This document shows, one piece after another, positions 12,016 through 24,059 of a DNA stretch of 64,000 bases. Below the pieces are notes generated by a model. That model had not been told where the DNA came from. It made no database searches and saw nothing but the letters and a program-made list of their open reading frames with translations. The stretch is from Oryza sativa Japonica Group. Taxonomy: Eukaryota; Streptophyta; Magnoliopsida; Poales; Poaceae. The stretch lies in NCBI RefSeq assembly GCF_034140825.1, contig NC_089046.1:23978501-24042500 (forward strand), given 5' to 3'. The first letter of the stretch is position 1; each line of letters begins with the position of its first letter. Position numbers and translations under genes: made by a program.

Positions 12016-13927
12016 GTGAGAATCTAGACTAGTACTACTATTTAGGGAGCTAGAAATTACGAGAGAAGCTATAACTAACAAAAACTCTTCAATCAAGATC
12101 GGACTAGATACAATCATACAATACACTATTATTCTTGTTCTTTTCTTTTATAGACTGAGTTCTAAACTTTAAATTTAAACTTTCTTGTTTTTCAAACTGT
12201 TAAACGATGTATTTATGTGTAAAAATTTTCTATATAAAGTTTTTTTTTAAAAAGAAATCAAACAAATATATTTTTCAAAGTTATAATAGTTATACTTAAT
12301 TAATCATATGTCAATGAGTTTCCCATGCTGCTAATATGCTAGTCCGATATGGAGTTTCAAACAAACCCATAGGATCGTTGGCAAAGCTCCAGCTCCAGCT
12401 CCTTCGGGCCTAGCCAAACAGTTTCAACTCCATCCATAATAGGAGTGGAGCGAGCTAAAGTAGTCCCACAATACGAACTATTGAGGTGAAGCTTTGCTTA
12501 GGATGTAGTTCTATCAAATATGCCCTTAGTCACCAAACTAGTTGTCTAGCACACGTCTTCTGGTAGAATTTTAAATATATGTTCATTGAAAAATATAGCC
12601 GTACGAAATTGTTTCATCGTTTACTCATATTTTCTTAACATGTTAAATAGTAATATTTTAGTCATTATTATTAGTGATTTTGCGATTTTAAGGTTTAATA
12701 GTATGTATTCTATTTTTTTTGGAAGGGAACATATCCTATACACAGGCTTTCCGTGCACACCAACTAGCAAATGTCACAGAAAATTCTAAAAAAAAAAGAA
12801 CATTTACTCCTAATAGTACTACACATATCTGCAAAGTCTCATATTCAAATTTATTATATTTTAGCCGTAGCAAAAAGGTGAAAAATCTAACAGTGTTAAG
12901 GGTAAAAATCAGTCAGAATTTTGTCTTTTTTTGTTACAACTAAAATACAATGAATTTGAAGATAAGATTTCACACGTAGGTGTAATACTATTGAAAATAT
13001 ATGTCCAATTTTTTCTAAAATTTTCTGTGATATTTGCTAGTTGGTGTGCGCATTGCACATGATATGTTCCTTTTTAGACATCATTTATTTGAGAGCGAAG
13101 GGATGCTCTGCTGTGAAATTTCCGTGTATGAATTGTTCGTTGCGTGTGGATAAGCAGATTGTGGTTCACATTCTAATTTCTCCCAACCGGATTTTTTTTC
13201 CACAAACCGTTTGTGGAGTGACATTATGATAAACGGTGTAGTCATGGCATGTAGTGTGTTGTCAAACTGATGCATTGATGAGACGTATAGAAAAAGACGT
13301 GTTATATACGCTTTTATGCATTTTGTGTTATTGATGCCGATAAATTGGGAAAATACCACCGACTAGTTTGACTTCGTTGAGGGTTGAGCTGAGATTCTAT
13401 TAAATGATTGGGAAGTGTACAGCGACTATACTGACAACGATCATTGGCCATGTTGTTTGCTGGCTTATATTTAGTTTGGAATTTCTTTGTTTTCAAACAG
13501 ATTTAATCAAATGTGCACGTACCGAAGGGAGTAACTTTTTTTTTTGTCATGAAACCACGTCAAAATAGCACCCATCCTTTTTCAGAACAAAAAAGCAGCT
13601 ATTACAAACATATATATTTGATTGCTGTTAGATTGGTACAAACAACCACGGAACAGAAACAACGGTACCAAACAAGATTTGCTACAAGGCCGACTTCCCA
13701 ATTTTGAATGCAATCACTTCAATTCAGCAAAAAAATCGCTGAAACAAATGGCAGACAGAGGGGTGTTGTGTTGTACATCAACTGACAGATACTTCATTTC
13801 CTTTTGGTTTCGTATCGCTCGTGCATACAGTGTGTGCTGCTTAGGTTGTTGGTAACACTGATGAAGAAGATGTGCGGTGAAATTGGCACCACTTTGGAAT
13901 TGGTTTCTGTTGGACAAAAGGATTTCC

Positions 13928-16900
13928 TCACGATCTGGTGGTCGATGGCTTCTCCACAACAAGTGTAAGTAACAAGAATGAGCCGAAAGAGATGATGAGC
14001 GCAATGGCCATCAAGATAAGCATGGCTTGTAGCGTGATATTTGGGCTCAGGAAGAAGATGACTGCGATGGCACCCGATTGCCAAACCCTCCACTGTGCAA
14101 AAGCTGCCTCCTGCATTTGACATTTTTCCAAAATAAATATTTCAGTATCCATTTAAGCATCAGCAATTGAAATGTGATTCATTATATTTTTCCGTCATCG
14201 ATAGGAAGAATGCTACTGTGCAGATGAAAAGCTGAAGAAAACTAAAATGAGACTACCTTGACATCCTCGAACAGCAGCCCAAGTAATGCGCTTAACTGTG
14301 TATGTAAGACACCATCACCAACACCCCATAAAGCACCTATAAACAGTGGAACTGCCGCACCAAGCAATCCACCCATTGGACTGTAGGCAGTAGAAAGATG
14401 AGCTCATTGTGATACCAATGGCAAGCATAACTGCAGAAGAATGGTACAACAGCACAATGATGATTCATGAAGCCAAACCTGTAAAAAAGAAGTAACCAGA
14501 ACAGGACTACAGCATGAAGAATAGCTCCAACCGAAACGATAGATGTAGCTGAATGAAGCCCAGAGGTCAAACGTCCAGCAACCAATGCACACTGCAGTGT
14601 CAGACAACCATCAAAAGTCAGCTAAAACATAAATTATGGCATTTTCAATAGTTTAGCATGATATAGATTAGTTATAGATAGCTGGGAAACAAGATATGCC
14701 ATACTTTCACAAAGCAATAGCAACAGTAGGACCCTAGGGAAACGATAATCTAGAGTTCAGACTGAAATGCCACCAGGATAGTGCTAACAACTTTAGTGAT
14801 TTAAACTTACAACAGCATCGGCTGCACCATATATTGCCATGGCTCCGCCAACTCCAGAGACGCCAAGAACAGGTGTTACAATATTTTTAGTGAATACAGC
14901 CCTAAAAATTACACAGCATTATCTCACAGAAAAAATATTAATAAATCAAACAGCAAAAAAATGTCCAAAAGCAATTTGTGCTACTAAGTGCTTACCATAC
15001 AAATGCCGCTTGTAATCCTGAATATACTATAAGAGGGATGATAAGAATCATCCTTCGGTCCTTGAGAGGGGCAACAATATACTTCATCATGGCCCCAAAT
15101 GAGGAATGTGTTGGAGCAGTATTTCCTTTCTCATCCCTTTTGGAAAGTAAACACATTAATACAATGCCGACAATCATGCAGCCAAGAAACACAACAAACA
15201 GCAGATTTTTCCCCGTGACACTTCATCCTGGAGTAACAAGGAATCACATGGACAAGCATGATTGTTATTAAGAACATAAAAGGTTTCAAAATTTATCAAA
15301 AGTCATACAGACCTTAACTAGTATATTGATCAACAGCTTGAACAAATACTTTTGAGGGTTTAGACTTCTGAGTATTGCTAACCTCAGGAGTCAGGACATT
15401 TTATAATAGTTAAGTCCATGGGAAATTAGAGTAGGACTGCTAATATTTTAGATATTTATTTTAAAATGTACATCTAAATGATAAACATTAAGATTTATTT
15501 TCGGTAGTGCTCATTGTGATTCTTCTATAGTTGTCTTGTAGTGTGCTGCAATATTTTTGTTTGCGATCATTATTTTGTTACAACTAATATACTGATGCAT
15601 TTTGAGACAATTTTGGCATAATGTAAACCTAGCAGAATTTTGAATTGGGTATAGAGGTATAACAGAAGTTTCCAGGATAGAATAAAAGAAACAATGGGAC
15701 TCTCCGGTTAATATCAAAACTATATTTTCTCTTACTACAACAAATCATGATGCTAAAAGTACATCTCATGAAGCTCACTTTAGTTACTAGTTAGCAGTAC
15801 ACAAATCACAATACATAACAAATGACAGTCTAGGATATTCTAATAAGACATGAGAAGATCAAAATTAAGATGCTAACCTTTCCATCTCTCAGTAGTGCAA
15901 GAGAGATCAGATTTCCGATGACCTGCATAATTCGAATGTTGTATTAAGTCATAGACACCTTGTATCTGTAGAGCCCACATGTGCAGAAAGAAATACTAGT
16001 AGACGCTGCGCTTGTGGTATGAAGAACGAATACTAAAATATGTCTTGGCAAGTTTTGGTGGAGAATAGCTTTGTACGAGTACGACCAGTCGACCATACCT
16101 GTGTGCTAGCAAACATTCCCCAGAACTCTCCATTGAAGTTCCCCAAAGTTTGGCCTTCAGGCAAATTATTGTCTCTTGCATGACTGAGGGCAGCAGACGT
16201 GAGATATGTACCCTGCAGTGTGAGATATATTATGTGAGCTGGATTACTGGATGCAACAGAAGACTTCACAAGCTCACTGGCAAGTAAATACCTGCCCAAC
16301 CCAGATGATCGATGCAGAAAAACCCAGATACAGGGAGGCTGGCACCATTGTGTACCTGACAATTTGTTGTGCAAATTAACATCCATATATAGAATCTCAG
16401 CATACCTTAAATATAATGTATTCATTTTTAATAATATTTTGCACAGCTGAATCATTTAGTAGTATATTAGAAAGCACATCAACTAGGGCCAAAATCCATC
16501 GGCCATCCATATCTTTTGAGAGTGCTATATATAAAAGAAAATGAAACATGTTGCTGGTAAATAGTCTAGTAGAAAACTTGTCGATAGTTTTAACTAGGAG
16601 TAATTCGCTACATGTGCTACTTCAGATTTCACTCTCAGCTACACCAAAAAAGGGTAACACAGCATTTGATTACCAGAAAATGGAAATGCCCTCCGTCCAC
16701 AACCAAACACTCAAAATAAACTGGTGAGACCGCATCCCGAATCAAACATGAGCTACACACTACACCGCCAAATTAAGACTATATGATCGATTAAGATCAG
16801 TAATACCAGTGTCTGAGCGAAAGGAGCATCATATCAACACGGTCTAGCTAGCTAGGCATTTCATCAAACAGGCGTGAGGCATCCAAACCAGCACGCCCAA

Positions 16901-17475
16901 TTAGGCACCAGCGCTACCATGCGCGGGACGGTCCATGTGAAAACTCAAAACCATGCGATTCATAGGCGAGCGCACGCACCATGTCGGGACGAGGTTAGCG
17001 AGGATGAAGATGACGTAGCCGCTGGTGCCGACGACGAGCGCGCGCTTGGAGCCGAGCCACGTGACCACGGGCGACGCGGTCACCGCGAAGAGCGTGAAGG
17101 AGGTGTACAGGATCCCCATGGACACCGTGCCCAGGTCGCCCTCCTGCAGCCAGCATCACCCACGGATCAGGAAAGGCGGCGATCGAGATCAGCTCGAGAC
17201 CGATCGCCGACGACGACGAGGACGACGAGAGATGCACACTCACGGTGTTGACCGAGCTCTGGAGGTTCTGCGCGGCGCAGTAGGCGGAGAAGATGAAGAG
17301 GAACGCGGCGGAGAGGACGTGCAGGTCGCCCGCGTGGCTCCAGCGGTGGCCCGAGTAACCCAACGGCGCGACGCCGGCGAGGAGCGGCGCCGTGGCACCC
17401 CCGTCGGCGCCGGCGCCGGCCGGCCGCCTCCTCATCGCCTTCGTCGTCGCGGTGGTGGCCTCCTCGCGCGTCCAT
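13928..17475 (-). pseudogene. UNC93-like transporter, copy A (frame broken twice)
   Basis: Ten exons match copy B: 17244-17475 (or from 17435), 16980-17143, 16292-16355, 16099-16212, 15878-15922, 14996-15227, 14811-14901, 14479-14591, 14257-14380 and 13928-14110. It would encode a major-facilitator-like UNC93 family membrane protein; plant relatives have been linked to potassium homeostasis and stress. Two differences from copy B matter. The ancestral ATG at 17475 (MDARGGHHRD) is out of frame with the conserved LHVLSAAFLFIFSAYCAAQNL segment; only a second ATG at 17435 (MRRRPAGAG) is in frame. Exon 6 is 232 nt against 236 nt in B, having lost four bases near its 5' end, which shifts the frame. 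All splice sites look intact and a TATA-like TATATAA lies at 17571-17577, so it may still be transcribed. Probably a young pseudogene, or a source of truncated protein. Confidence 0.7.
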
Positions 17476-17570
17476 GGCCCGCGGCGGCGGAGGCGGAAGC
17501 TTCTAGAAGCGATCGATCCGCGCGGCTTGAGGGTTGAGGCGGGAAGCTTCTTCTAGAAGGTTTTTTTTTT

Positions 17571-17577
17571 TTATATA
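17571..17577 (-). promoter_or_regulatory. TATA-like box of UNC93 copy A
   Basis: TATATAA on the minus strand, about 96 bp upstream of the first ATG, next to a long A/T run. It is at the position equivalent to the TATAAAA of copy B. Confidence 0.5.
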
Positions 17578-17789
17578 GATAGAGGAGGAGACGAGGACCG
17601 GCGACGGCGAGGAGAGTGGAGCGGAGGCGGCGAGGTGGGGCCCACATGGCGGTTTGTACCTACCTGCATGTGGGGCCCACATGGCGTTTCCTTCCTGTCC
17701 CCGCCTCTTCTTGTCACTTCGTCAGTGGCCTTCGAAGATTCTTTTTTTCTTCTTCACTTCTATTTTTCAAATATGTTATTTGAATACGG

Positions 17790-18295
17790 AGTATATGGTA
17801 TTCACTTGTTTAAAAGAAATATTAAAATATTCTATAATATTACTACATCCGTTCAAAAAAAGACTGCAGTTTTACATATTTTCATATCCAACGTTTAACC
17901 GTCCGTCTTATTTGAAATTTTCTTATGATTAGTATTTTTGTTGTTATTAAATGATAAAATATTAATAGTATTTTATGTGTGACTAATTTTTTAGTTTTTT
18001 TATAAATTTTTCAAATAAGACGGATGGTCAAATATTGAACACATAAACCCTCAACTGCATTTAAAATGTGACGGAGGTAGTAATAAAATTTTAAGGGCTA
18101 ATTTATAAAAAAGTGTAAAAGAATGTTGAGGTGGTAGTGCCACCACCATATTTTTAAAGGAGTATAGATTTTGATGTGCACACGAACGAGAGAGCCGAGA
18201 GCAAATCAAAATCAAGAATTGATTTGCGATTTGCGTTGTTTTTCTTGTTGTGGTGCAGGAGGATGTGGGGTAGACCGATGGAGTGTGTGGGTCCC
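17790..18295 (+). repeat. Local repeat R, copy 3, split by a Stowaway element
   Basis: The flanks 17790-17842 (ATATGGTATTCACTTGTTTA) and 18083-18295 (AAGGGCTAATTT, GAGAGAGCCGAGAGCAAATC, GTAGACCGATGGAGTGTGTG) match copies 1 and 2. The middle is interrupted by the MITE at 17843-18080. Confidence 0.8.
17843..18080. mobile_element. Stowaway MITE inside repeat R copy 3
   Basis: CTACATCCGTTC at the left and GACGGAGGTAG at the right, flanked by TA. The internal inverted pair GTCCGTCTTATTTGAAATTT and TTTTTCAAATAAGACGGATG is typical of rice Stowaway copies. Confidence 0.85.
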
Positions 18296-18768
18296 GTTCG
18301 TTTCCACTACAAAGAGTGGATAAATTTTTGGATATTCGTGATATTTTAAACTACTAAACGGTGCGTTTCGTGTGAAAACTTTCTATATAAAAGTTGTTTT
18401 AAAATATCAGATTATTTTTCAAGTTTGTAATAATTAAAACTCAATTAATTACACATTATTACCACCTTGGTTTTGTGTGAAACACTTAATCTTTATCTTC
18501 ATCTTCATCTTTAGAAGATTCAAACACCACCTGCGTTGTTTTTTTCTCCAACAAAAGTTGGATAAACTTTTGGATACTCGTAGCACGTTTTTCAAACTGC
18601 TAAACGGTACGTTTCTTGCGAAAACATTCTATATGAAAGTTGTTCTAAAATATCAGATTAATTCATTTTTTAAGTTTATAATAATTAAAACTTAATTAAT
18701 CACACGTTATTACCACCTCGTTTTGCGTGAAACACTTAATCTTTTTCAGAAGATTCAAACACTACCTT
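18291..18768 (+). repeat. Two tandem copies of a CCCGTTCGTTT-type element
   Basis: 18291-18533 and 18534-18768 are direct copies sharing TTTCAAACTGCTAAACGG (altered in the first), GAAAGTTGTT(C/T)TAAAATATCA, TAATTAAAACT(C/T)AATTAAT and GTGAAACACTTAATCTTT. A third copy is at 24060-24306 and a reversed relative at 28775-28965. It is a dispersed non-coding rice-type repeat whose class I cannot fix. Confidence 0.75.
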
Positions 18769-18954
18769 AGTGACGCCGATAATTTGGGAAAATATTGACT
18801 TCGTTGAAAGTTGAGCAGAGATTTTATTAAATGATTGGGAAGTGTACAGCGACTATATCGACAACGATCTTTGGTCATGTTGTTTTCTGGCTTATATTTG
18901 GTTTGGAATTTCTTGTTTTCAAACAGATTTAATCAAATGTACACTTCTGGAGCA

Positions 18955-19140
18955 TCGTTTCGACATATTTGCAAACGAAAAGTAATTTATGAATAAAACT
19001 TTTATATACGTGTTCTTAACGATTTAAAAGCAAAGGCAGAAAAATAAACTTCGATGAAAAAAAATCTCAAAATCAACTCTAAATTTAAGGTTGAAAATTC
19101 AAATTTTGACTGATAAGCATAAGCATAAGAAAAAGATGAG
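18955..19140 (-). repeat. Dispersed repeat D (CAACCTTAAATTTAGAGTTG type)
   Basis: On the minus strand it reads TTTTCAACCTTAAATTTAGA, GTTGATTTTGAGATTTTTTT, then GTTAAGAACACGTATATAAA and TTTGCAAATATG. The same motifs in the same order recur at 28570-28735, 47590-47775, 53580-53690 and 54646-54803. It is probably a non-autonomous DNA transposon family. Confidence 0.7.
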
Positions 19141-19569
19141 GCCCTTCATATATTAATGACCGAAGGAGTAACCTTCTTCTTTTTTTCATCAAACCACGTC
19201 GAAATAACACTCATCCTTTTTCAGAACAAAAGAGCAGCTATTATAAACATATATATTTGACTGATGTTACATTTGGTAGAAACAACCACGGAACAGAAAC
19301 AACTGGAGGAAAACAGATTTTGCTACAAGGCCGTCACTCTAATTTTGAATGCAATCACTTCAATTCAGCAAAAATCGCTGAAACAAATGGAGTCAGGGTG
19401 GTGTTGTGTTGCACATCAACTGACAGATACCTCATTTCCTTTTGGTTTCGTATCGCTCGTGCATACAGTATGTGCTGCTTTGGTTGTTGGTAACACTGAT
19501 CAAGATATGTGGTGAAATTGGCCCCACTTTGGAATTGGTTTCTGTTGGACAAAAGGATTTCGGATTTCC

Positions 19570-22500
19570 TCACGATCTGACGGTCGATGGCTTCTCCACA
19601 ACAAGTGTAAGTAACAAGAATGCGCCGAAAGAGATGATGAGCGCAGTGGCCATCAAGATAAGCATGGCTTGTAGCGTAATATTTGGGCTCAGGAAGAAGA
19701 TGACTGCGATGGCACCCGATTGCCAAACCTTCAACTGTGCAAAAGCTGCCTCCTGCATTTGACATTTTTCCAAAATAATCATTTCAGTATCCATTTAAGT
19801 ATCAGCAAATGAAATGCCATATATTATATTTTTCCGTCATCGATAGGAAGAACGCTACCGTGCTGATGAAAAGCTAAAGAAAACTAAAACGATATTACCT
19901 TGACATCCTCGAACAGCAGCCCAAGTAATGCACTTAACTGTGTATTCAAGACACCATCACCAACACCCCATAAGGCACCTATAAACAGTGGAACTGCTGC
20001 ACCAAGCAGTCCACCCATTGGACTGTAGGCAATAGAAAGATGAGCTCACTGTGATACCAATGGCAAGCATAACTGCAGAAGAAAGGTGTAACAGCACAGT
20101 GACGATTAACGAAACCAAACCTGTAAAAAAGAAGTAACCAGAACAGGACTACAGCCTGAAGAATAGCTCCAACCGAAACGATAGATGTAGCTGAATGAAG
20201 CCCAGAGGTCAAACGTCCAGCAACCAATGAACACTGCAGTGTCAGGTAACCATCAAAAGTCAGCTAAAACATAAATTATGGCATTTTCAATAGTTTAGCA
20301 TGATATAGATTAGTTATAGATAACTGGGAAACAAGATATGCCATACTTTCACAAAGCAATAGCAACAGTAGGACCCTAGGGAAAGGATAATAGAGAGTTC
20401 ATAGTGAAATGGCATCAGGCTATGCTAACAACTTTAGTGATTTAAACTTACAACAACATCGGCTGCACCATATATTGCCATGGCTCCGCCAACGCCAGAG
20501 ATGCCAAGCACAGGTGTTACAATATTTTTCGTGAAAACAGCCCTAAAAATTACACAGCATTATCTTACAGAGCACATAATAAGAAATCAAACAGCAACAA
20601 ATGTCGAAAGGCAATATGCGCTACAAAGTACTTACCATACAAATGCCTGTTGTAATCCTGAATATGCAATAAGAGGGATGATAAGAATCATCCTTCGGTC
20701 CTTGAGAGGGGCAACAATATACTTCATCATAGCCCCAAATGAGGAATGTGTTGGAGCATTATTTCCTTTCTCGTCCCTTTTGGAAAGTAAACACATTAAT
20801 ATAATGCCGACAATCATGCAGCCAAGAAACACAACAAACAGCAGACTTTTCCCCGTGACACTTCCTCCATCCTGGAGTAACAAGGAATCACATGATCAAG
20901 CATGATTTTTATTAAGAACATAAAAGGTTTCAAAATTTAACAAAAGTCATACAGACTTTTAACTAGTATATTGATGAACAGTTTGAACAAATACTTTTGG
21001 GGGTTTAGACTTTTGAGTATTGCTAACCTCAGGAGTCAGGGCATCTTATAATAGTTAAGTTCATGGGAAATTAGAGTAGGACAGCTAATATTTTAGATAT
21101 TTATTTTAAAATGTACATCTAAAAGATAAATATTAAGATTTATTTTCAGTAGTGCTCATTGCAATTATTCTATAGTTCTCTTGTAGTGTGCTGCAATATT
21201 TTTGTTTGCAATCATTATTTTGTTACAACTAATATATCGATGCATTTTGAGACAATTTTGTAAACCTAGCAGAACACATATTTTGAATTGGGTATAGAGG
21301 TACAACAGAAGTTTCCAGGATAGAATAAAAGAAACAATGGGACTCTCCAGTTAACATCAGAACTATATTTTCTCTTACTGCAACAAATCATGATGCTAAA
21401 AGTACGTATCATGAAGTTCACTTTAGTTACTAGTTAGCGGTACACAATATATAACAAATGACAGTCCAGGATATTCTGATAAGACATGAGAAGATCAAAA
21501 TTAAGATGCTAACCTTTCCATCTCTCAGTAGTGCAAGAGAGATCAAATTTCCAATGACCTGCATAATTCAAATGTAAATAGTCAAAGACACCTTGTATCT
21601 GTAGAGCCCACATGTGCAGAAAGAAATAGATGCTACACTTGAGTTATGAAGAACAGATACTAAAATATGTCTTGGCAAGTTTTGGTGGAGAATAGCTTTG
21701 TACAACCATACCTGTGTGCTAGCAAACATTCCCCAGAACTCTCCATTGAAGTTCCCCAAAGTTTGGCCTTCAGGCAAATTATTGTCTCTTGCATGACTGA
21801 GGGCAGCAGACGTGAGATATGTACCCTGCAGTGTGAGATATATTATGTGAGCTGGATTACTGGATACCAGAGAAGACTTATCAAGCACACTGTCAAGTAA
21901 ATACCTGCCCAACCCAGATGATCGATGCAGTAAAACCCAGATACAGGGAGGCTGGCACCATTGTGTACCTGATAATTTGTTGCACAAATTAAAATCCGTA
22001 TATAGAATCTCAGAATATGTTAAACATAAAGGATTCATTTCTAATAGTATTTTGTGTACCTGACAATTTGTTGCACAAATTAACATCCATATATAGAATC
22101 TCAGCATATGTTAAACATAAAGGATTCATTTCTAATAGTATTTTGCACAGCTGAAATATTTCATAGTATAATAGAAAGCACATCAACTAGGGCCAGAATC
22201 CATCGGCCATCCATATTTGTATGAGAGTGCTATATATTAAAGAAGAAAATGAAACATTGTTGCTGGTAAATACTCCCTACGTTTTTTAATAGATGACGCC
22301 GTTGACTTTTGAACACATGTTTATTCATTCATCTTATTCAAAAATTTTATGCAAATGTATAAGATATAAATAATGCTTAAAATACTTTGAGTGATAAAAC
22401 AATTCACAAAAAAAATAATTAGATAACATTTTTTGAATAAAACAAATGATCAAACGTGTGACAAAAAGTCAACTACGTCATCAATTAAAAAACTGAGGTA

Positions 22501-23394
22501 GTAGCATAGTAAAAAAAACTTGTCGATTGTTTTAACTAATTTGCTGTATGGGCTCTCAGCTACACCAAAAAGGGTAACAGAGCATTTAATTATCAGAAAA
22601 TGAAAATGCATTCCGTGCACAACCAAACACTTACAGTAGACTGGTGAGACGAGCTACACTGCACCGCCAAATTAAAACCATATGATCGATTAACAACAGT
22701 AGTACCCGTGTCTGAGCAAAAGGAGCATCATATCAACACGGTCTAGCTAGGCATTTCATCAAACAGGCGTGAGGCATCCAAACCAGCACGCCCAATTAGG
22801 CACCAGCGATACCATGCGGACCATGTCAAAAATCAAAACCATGGGATCCGTAGGCGAAGGCGTCAAAACCCAAAACCATGGGATCCGTAGGCGAAGGCGA
22901 GCGTACGGCCGCACGCACCATGTCGGGACGAGGTTGGCGAGGATGAAGATGACGTAGCCGCTGGTGCCGACGACGAGCGCGCGCTTGGAGCCGAGCCACG
23001 TGACCACGGGCGACGCGGCCACCGAGAAGAGCGTGAAGGAGGTGTACAGAATCCCCATGGACACCGTGCCCAGGTCGCCCTCCTGCGGCCAGCATCATCC
23101 ACGGATCAGGAAAGGCGGCGATCGAGATCAGCTCGACCGATCGACGACGAGGAGGACGAGGACGAGGACCGAGGAGGGACGAGATGGCACACTCACGGTG
23201 TTGACCGAGCTCTCGAGGTTCTGCGCGGCGCAGTAGGCGGAGAAGACGAAGAGGAACGCGGCGGAGAGGACGTGCAGGTCGCCGGCGTGGCTACGGCGGT
23301 GGCCCGAGTAACCCAACGGCGCGGCGCCGGCGAGGAGCGGCGCCGCGGCCGCCTCCTCCTCCTCGTCGCGGTGGTGGCCTCCTCGCGCGTCCAT
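19570..23394 (-). CDS. UNC93-like transporter, copy B (intact)
   Basis: Ten exons: 23197-23394, 22919-23082, 21905-21968, 21712-21825, 21514-21558, 20636-20871, 20452-20542, 20121-20233, 19899-20022 and 19570-19752. All are GT-AG and in phase, 1332 nt, 443 residues. It starts MDARGGHHRDEEEEAAAAPL in a strong GCCATGG context. Family hallmarks are LHVLSAAFLFVFSAYCAAQNL (first helix), GSKRALVVGTSGYVIFILANLVPTW, SLYLGFTASIIWVGQGTYLTS, FNGEFWGMFASTQ and AFAQLKVWQSGAIAVIFFLSP, with some 11-12 hydrophobic segments. Plant UNC93-like proteins are MFS-related membrane proteins; some act with potassium channels, but the substrate here is unknown. Intron 2 carries a 91-bp tandem duplication that creates a second acceptor for exon 3. 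This is the only complete copy of three in the array. Confidence 0.9.
21961..22142. repeat. 91-bp tandem duplication covering the exon 3 acceptor of UNC93 copy B
   Basis: Copies 21961-22051 and 22052-22142 share TTGTGTACCTGA(T/C)AATTTG, TATAGAATCTCAG(A/C)ATATG and CATAAAGGATTCATTTCTAA. Copy A has only one. The unit contains the first 8 nt of exon 3 plus its AG acceptor and polypyrimidine region. Confidence 0.85.
22273..22501. mobile_element. Stowaway MITE in intron 2 of UNC93 copy B
   Basis: CTCCCTACGTTTTTTAAT after TA at the left and ATTAAAAAACTGAGGTAG before TA at the right; internal GACGCCGTTGACTTTTGAAC pairs with AAAAAGTCAACTACGTCATC. It is absent from copy A, so it inserted after the duplication. 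Confidence 0.85.
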
Positions 23395-23471
23395 GGCCCG
23401 CGGCGGAGGCGGAAGCTTCTAGAAGCGATCGATCCGCGCGGCTTGAGGCGGGAAGCTCCTTCTAGAAGGCC

Positions 23472-23478
23472 TTTTATA
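23472..23478 (-). promoter_or_regulatory. TATA box of UNC93 copy B
   Basis: TATAAAA on the minus strand, 78 bp upstream of the start codon at 23394, embedded in the duplicated promoter region. Confidence 0.6.
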
Positions 23479-24059
23479 GAGCGGGTAGAGTGAGGTAGCG
23501 AGGGGATGGGAGGGGAGCGGAGGCGACGAGGCGCGGAGGCGGAGGTGGGGCCCACATGGCAGTGGCTCGAAGCCGCGGGGTTTGTCCCCACCTGCAGGTA
23601 ACTGCTTTGGCGTTTCCTTCCTGTCCCCGCCTCTTGTCATTTTGTCAGTGGCCTACTGGCCTTGGAAGATTTTTTTTTCTAGTTACTTCCAATTTTTCAA
23701 CTAACAAGGACCACTTGGTATCAGGATAGAGATCAGTCGACTGCACCATGCCTTTGTCACTAATAAATGAGCCCGACGACACATCAGGTCCACATATCAA
23801 TGACAAAGGCACGGTGTAGTGGGCAGTGACTGAAGAGGATCCCAATCGCTTGGCATAATTGGTGGATGAAGTTCGGCTTCGTTTACACAAATTTTTAAAA
23901 AACGATGGTAGAAAGTAGAGATGTTTGATTCAAGGTAAAGTTAGAAAGACAAGTAATTTAAATGAGAGTAAATCGTTTTTCCTATCTTGCCGATTGTATT
24001 CTCTTATGCTGTGTTTGGTAATGGGAGTTAGGGAACTCTCCCAAACAAGTAAAATGAAG

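Larger units (their letters stand above)
10323..13927. other. Intergenic: GDSL promoter, repeated segments, AT-rich spacer
   Basis: Starts with the GDSL gene's short leader. It then holds two copies of a roughly 420-bp repeat (10444-10863 and 11174-11598), an old Stowaway-like element (11803-12015), weakly repetitive AT-rich DNA, and the left end of the UNC93 duplication unit from about 13327. Nothing gene-like was found between 12020 and 13330. Confidence 0.6.
13327..17770. repeat. UNC93 tandem duplication unit, copy A
   Basis: From GATGCCGATAAATTGGGAAA on the left to the GTGGGGCCCACATGGCG promoter stretch and TTCTATTTTTCAA on the right, this block matches 18770-23700 in direct orientation, covering the gene, its introns, about 600 bp of 3' flank and about 300 bp of 5' flank. 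Introns are still readily alignable, so the duplication is fairly recent. Confidence 0.85.
18770..23700. repeat. UNC93 tandem duplication unit, copy B
   Basis: Direct copy of 13327-17770. It differs by an inserted dispersed repeat (18955-19140), a 91-bp intronic tandem duplication (21961-22142) and a Stowaway element (22273-22501). Confidence 0.85.
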
